Shown here: piece by piece, positions 13,495 to 15,591 of the stretch | Layout of the letters: each line of letters starts with the position of its first letter | Numbering within the stretch: position 1 is the stretch's first letter | DNA from: JANQQZ01 sp039179915 | GTDB taxonomy: Bacteria; Planctomycetota; Phycisphaerae; Phycisphaerales; UBA1924 | Direction: 5' to 3' | Assembly: GCA_039179915.1 (NCBI GenBank) | Contig: JBCDEF010000048.1 | Location: 1-15,591 of the forward strand | DNA: 15,591 nucleotides | The notes under the pieces: model-generated | Databases searched by the model: none | Seen by the model: only the letters and a program-made list of their open reading frames with translations | What the model was told of the DNA's origin: nothing | Program-made: the position numbers and the translations under genes

Positions 13495-14490
13495 TTAGCC
13501 GAGGTCGAGCAGCCGCGGGTCAAAGACCCAGGGCGCATCGCTGCGGAGGTCGGCCTCGGGGACGAGGGTTTCGCGGAGGGCAGCGACCAGGCGGGTGATG
13601 CCCTGGCCGGTTTTGGCCGCGGCGGCGTGGTCGTGGGGCCAGTCGGGCGGGCCCAGGTCGGCTCGGACGGCGAGGGTGAACTCGGGCTCGCGGAGGCCGG
13701 CGGCCCGGCAGACGCTCTTCGGGTCGCATGAACCGCTGTCGCCGGCGGCGACGAGCAGGTCGGCACCGGCGGCGGCCTGAACGGCGAGCCTGGCCGCGGC
13801 GGTTTCGGCCTGCTCGGGGGGGGCGTCGGTGCGGAGGCCCGGGCAGTCGATCCAGCGGACGGCCAGACCGGCGAGGTTGATCGTCGCGCCGATGTGGTCG
13901 CGGGTCGTGCCGGGGGCGTTGCACGTCGCGGCGAGTTCGCGACCGGCGAGGGTGTTGAGCAGGCTCGACTTGCCGACATTTGGCGGCCCGACTACGGCGA
14001 TGGTGGGCGGATGGAGCAGCCGTCGGAGCCGTCGGTCGCGCGGGGTCTCGGCGGCGGGCCGCATGGCGCGCCAGCGGGCGGGTTGGCTGAGCAGCAGGTC
14101 GACCGCCAGCGGGCTGGGGCTTTCGGCCAGGGCGGCCAGAGCATGGGCCTCGATCGGGTCGGCGGCCTCGGGGTAGCGGGTCGTCGGGTCGGGGCAGAGT
14201 TCGGTGGCGCCGGCCTGCTGGAGCGTGGCGAGGATGGCGTCGATGACTGCGGGGCCGCCGTGGGGCATGAGGGTGAGGTGCCGGTCGGTCCAGGCGGCGA
14301 CGACGGCGTGATCGATGCCGGCGATATCCCGGAGGGCAATGGTGCCGGTCGGTGGCGGCCGGAAGCCGAGCTGGAATGCGGCTTTATGTAGCACGGTCGG
14401 GTGGTCGGTCGGGTCGTCGGCGTAGAGGTCGATCGCGGCGATCGCAGCGGGGCGGGTGCGGGGCGTGGAGACCCGGTAGCGGGTGCTCAC
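13495..14490 (-). CDS. TrmE/MnmE-like GTPase, divergent and shortened
   Basis: 331-residue protein related to the tRNA-modification GTPase MnmE but about 120 residues shorter. The N-terminal part (about 40-100) keeps a trace of the TrmE-N domain, with MPHGGPAVIDAILATLQQAGA (75-95). A TrmE-type G domain follows: G1 GPPNVGKSSLLN (168-179), G2 NAPGTTRD (191-198), G3 DCPGL (215-219), a degenerate G4 VRADLG (275-280) in place of NKxD, and G5 AAKTGQG (291-297). Three hallmarks are missing: the AxATPPGxGGI start, the GEFTxRAFLNGK motif and the C-terminal CIGK cysteine. So the classical cmnm5U34 reaction with MnmG is unlikely. The GTG start at 14490 forms a GTGA overlap with the coaX stop. Product function is unknown beyond probable GTP hydrolysis. 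Confidence 0.82.
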   Translation of the reverse strand: MSTRYRVSTPRTRPAAIAAIDLYADDPTDHPTVLHKAAFQLGFRPPPTGTIALRDIAGIDHAVVAAWTDRHLTLMPHGGPAVIDAILATLQQAGATELCPDPTTRYPEAADPIEAHALAALAESPSPLAVDLLLSQPARWRAMRPAAETPRDRRLRRLLHPPTIAVVGPPNVGKSSLLNTLAGRELAATCNAPGTTRDHIGATINLAGLAVRWIDCPGLRTDAPPEQAETAAARLAVQAAAGADLLVAAGDSGSCDPKSVCRAAGLREPEFTLAVRADLGPPDWPHDHAAAAKTGQGITRLVAALRETLVPEADLRSDAPWVFDPRLLDLG

Positions 14491-15326
14491 GCTTGGTCCG
14501 GCTCGTGGGCGAGCCTGGCGCGGGCGACGGCGATGCCCAGCAGCAGGAGGTCAGGGGCGATGGTGTCGATCAGCTCGTCGCCGCGGAGCAGGGCCTCGGC
14601 GTCGCCGCCGGTGGCGATGATGCTGGGGTAGGCCTCGTAGTGCTCGGCGTATTGCTCGGCGAGGTAGCGGATGGCACCGCGGACGGCGCCGCGGACGCCC
14701 AGGAGCATGGCGTGCTCGGTGCTTTTAGCGTAGGGCTCGAGGGGCTCGGGCATGTCGGCGAGGCTGGTGCCGGGCAGGGCGTCGGTGTGGTCGCGGAGGG
14801 CGTCGAGCATGAGCTGGGCGCCGGGCGCGATGGCGCCGCCCTGGAAGACGCCGTGGCCGTCGATGAAATCGACCGTGAGTGCGGTGCCGGCGTCGACGAC
14901 GATGCAGGCCTGCTTGAGGGCGTGGAAGGCCCCGAGCGCGGCGAGCAGCCTGTCCTGGCCCACAGACTGGGGCTCCGGGACATCGGTGGGCATGGGGACG
15001 GGCATGGCGGGGCCGAAGGGCAGCGGGGCGGGGCCGCCGGCGGCGCGGAGGCGGTCGACCAGCTTCGATGAGGCTGAGGTGTTGACGCTTGCGACGAGGG
15101 CGGTGGGGGCTTCGGCCGCGGCGGCGAGTTCGGCGGTGGCCGCGGCGACCGCCTCGGCGTCGGCGGCGGGCACGGCGCGGGTCGATGCGACCGCGAAGCC
15201 CCGGATCAGCCCGAGCCGCGCGGTGGTGTTGCCGATGCTGATCGCGACCGCGGGCTCTTCCGGGGCCGTCAGCCCCGCCCATGGATCATGCTCGGGTTGG
15301 TCGGCGGGGGTGCGGTCGTCGTGCAT
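14487..15326 (-). CDS. coaX: Type III pantothenate kinase
   Basis: 279-residue ASKHA-fold kinase for the first step of coenzyme A synthesis, pantothenate to 4'-phosphopantothenate. Motifs: ISIGNTTARLGLI (29-41, phosphate-1), SVGQDRLLAALGAF (121-134, the G-x-D-R pantothenate/catalytic motif with Asp125), IVVDAGTALTVDFID (142-156), FQGGAIAPG (161-169) and IIATGGDA near the C-terminus. Family members usually have Asp at the residue that is Ser30 here (DxGNT). The first 24 residues are an acidic extension. ATG 15326 is preferred; the open frame upstream to 15560 is a shadow of the divergent gene. It heads the coaX-TrmE-like pair. A TATCCT hexamer (15386-15391, minus) could be its -10, with no clear -35. 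Confidence 0.9.
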   Translation of the reverse strand: MHDDRTPADQPEHDPWAGLTAPEEPAVAISIGNTTARLGLIRGFAVASTRAVPAADAEAVAAATAELAAAAEAPTALVASVNTSASSKLVDRLRAAGGPAPLPFGPAMPVPMPTDVPEPQSVGQDRLLAALGAFHALKQACIVVDAGTALTVDFIDGHGVFQGGAIAPGAQLMLDALRDHTDALPGTSLADMPEPLEPYAKSTEHAMLLGVRGAVRGAIRYLAEQYAEHYEAYPSIIATGGDAEALLRGDELIDTIAPDLLLLGIAVARARLAHEPDQA

Positions 15327-15444
15327 CGGGGCTCGCGATGGGTTGGGGTGCGGGAGGGAGTGGATCGAGACAGCGTGCGTCGTGCAGGATACGCTCCGCG
15401 GTTCGGCCCGTTGGTTCTCGGCGGCCCGGACGGCGAGGGACCGA

Positions 15445-15591
15445 ATGCCTCCTGAACGCTGCGAACGAGACCCGGCGATCGAGCGGGTGACCACGCCGGA
15501 GATGTCCTTCCCGCTGGGTGTGTACCCGATCGAACCGGTCGAGCCGGTGCAGGGGTACACGCTCGACTTCGAGTCGTCCGACGGCGACGAC
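15445..15591 (+). CDS. Unrecognised gene, 5' end only
   Basis: From the ATG at 15445 the frame stays open for 49 codons to the window edge. It reads MPPERCERDPAIERV, then TTPEMSFPLGVYPIEPVEPV and an acidic stretch rich in Asp/Ser. A GAGGGA (15435-15440) lies 4 nt before the ATG as a ribosome-binding site. The same frame is open further upstream and a GTG at 15382 is an alternative start. It is divergent from coaX with 118 nt between the start codons. The sequence is too short and too unlike known families for me to suggest a function. Confidence 0.45.
   Translation, partial: MPPERCERDPAIERVTTPEMSFPLGVYPIEPVEPVQGYTLDFESSDGDD

Noticed and set aside
15327..15560. Upstream extension of coaX
   Set aside because: The extra residues match no CoaX N-terminus and lie over the divergent gene; the ATG at 15326 already gives a longer than usual N-terminus.
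1..15591. Defence island, prophage, toxin-antitoxin pair or integrated element
   Set aside because: I looked for integrases, transposases, small coupled gene pairs, direct repeats and composition shifts and saw none. All gene neighbourhoods are core metabolism or envelope, and GC bias is uniform.

Overview
This is a GC-rich (roughly two-thirds G+C), gene-dense bacterial chromosome segment with no sign of phage, plasmid, insertion sequence, CRISPR array, tRNA or rRNA. The gene set (rpsP-trmD-rplS, lpxK and hldE for lipid A and heptose, a type III pantothenate kinase, an FHA-fused type II secretion/type IV pilus ATPase and TrmE-like and RluA-like proteins with unusual features) suggests a Gram-negative-type member of the Planctomycetota, possibly Phycisphaerae. 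That placement is an inference from gene style, not from a marker search.

Layout. (1) 1-1513, plus strand: the 3' end of a probable rpsP, then trmD, a 147-nt structured gap, rplS and a textbook rho-independent terminator. (2) 1540-2589, plus: a zinc-less MDR oxidoreductase, convergent with and overlapping the next unit by 17 bp. (3) 6609 down to 2573, minus: five genes, maf, a three-helix membrane protein, lpxK, hldE and an ASCH-domain protein. All four junctions are 4-nt ATGA or GTGA overlaps, so this is one translationally coupled operon joining nucleotide housekeeping to lipid A and heptose synthesis. (4) 6654-7421, plus: an omega-amidase-type nitrilase divergent from maf. (5) 9098 down to 7485, minus: an FHA-PilB/GspE fusion ATPase. 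(6) 9205-11355, plus: serS and a DPM1-like glycosyltransferase 3 nt behind it, the latter overlapping the convergent RluA-family gene by 18 bp. (7) Minus strand from 15326: coaX with a TrmE-like GTPase (GTGA overlap), then after 83 nt a membrane-anchored TPR-like protein and an RluA-family pseudouridine synthase (11-bp overlap). (8) The start of an unrecognised plus-strand gene runs off the right edge.

No gene-free stretch reaches 300 bases. The largest gaps are 912-1058 (two inverted repeats), 15327-15444 (divergent spacer) and 9099-9204 (divergent promoters).

The most interesting signals are these. First, five genes that head transcription units carry a TAnnnT -10-like hexamer only 5-8 nt before the ATG and no Shine-Dalgarno sequence, the pattern expected of leaderless mRNAs. 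Second, the maf and omega-amidase promoters appear interdigitated in 44 bp. Third, TrmD carries an insertion of about 30 residues directly after its catalytic aspartate segment. Fourth, an FHA domain replaces the usual N-terminal domain of a pilus/secretion ATPase. Fifth, a TrmE-like GTPase has lost the motifs that define tRNA-modifying MnmE. I see no wholly new multi-gene defence or mobile system here; the novelty is in regulation and domain architecture.
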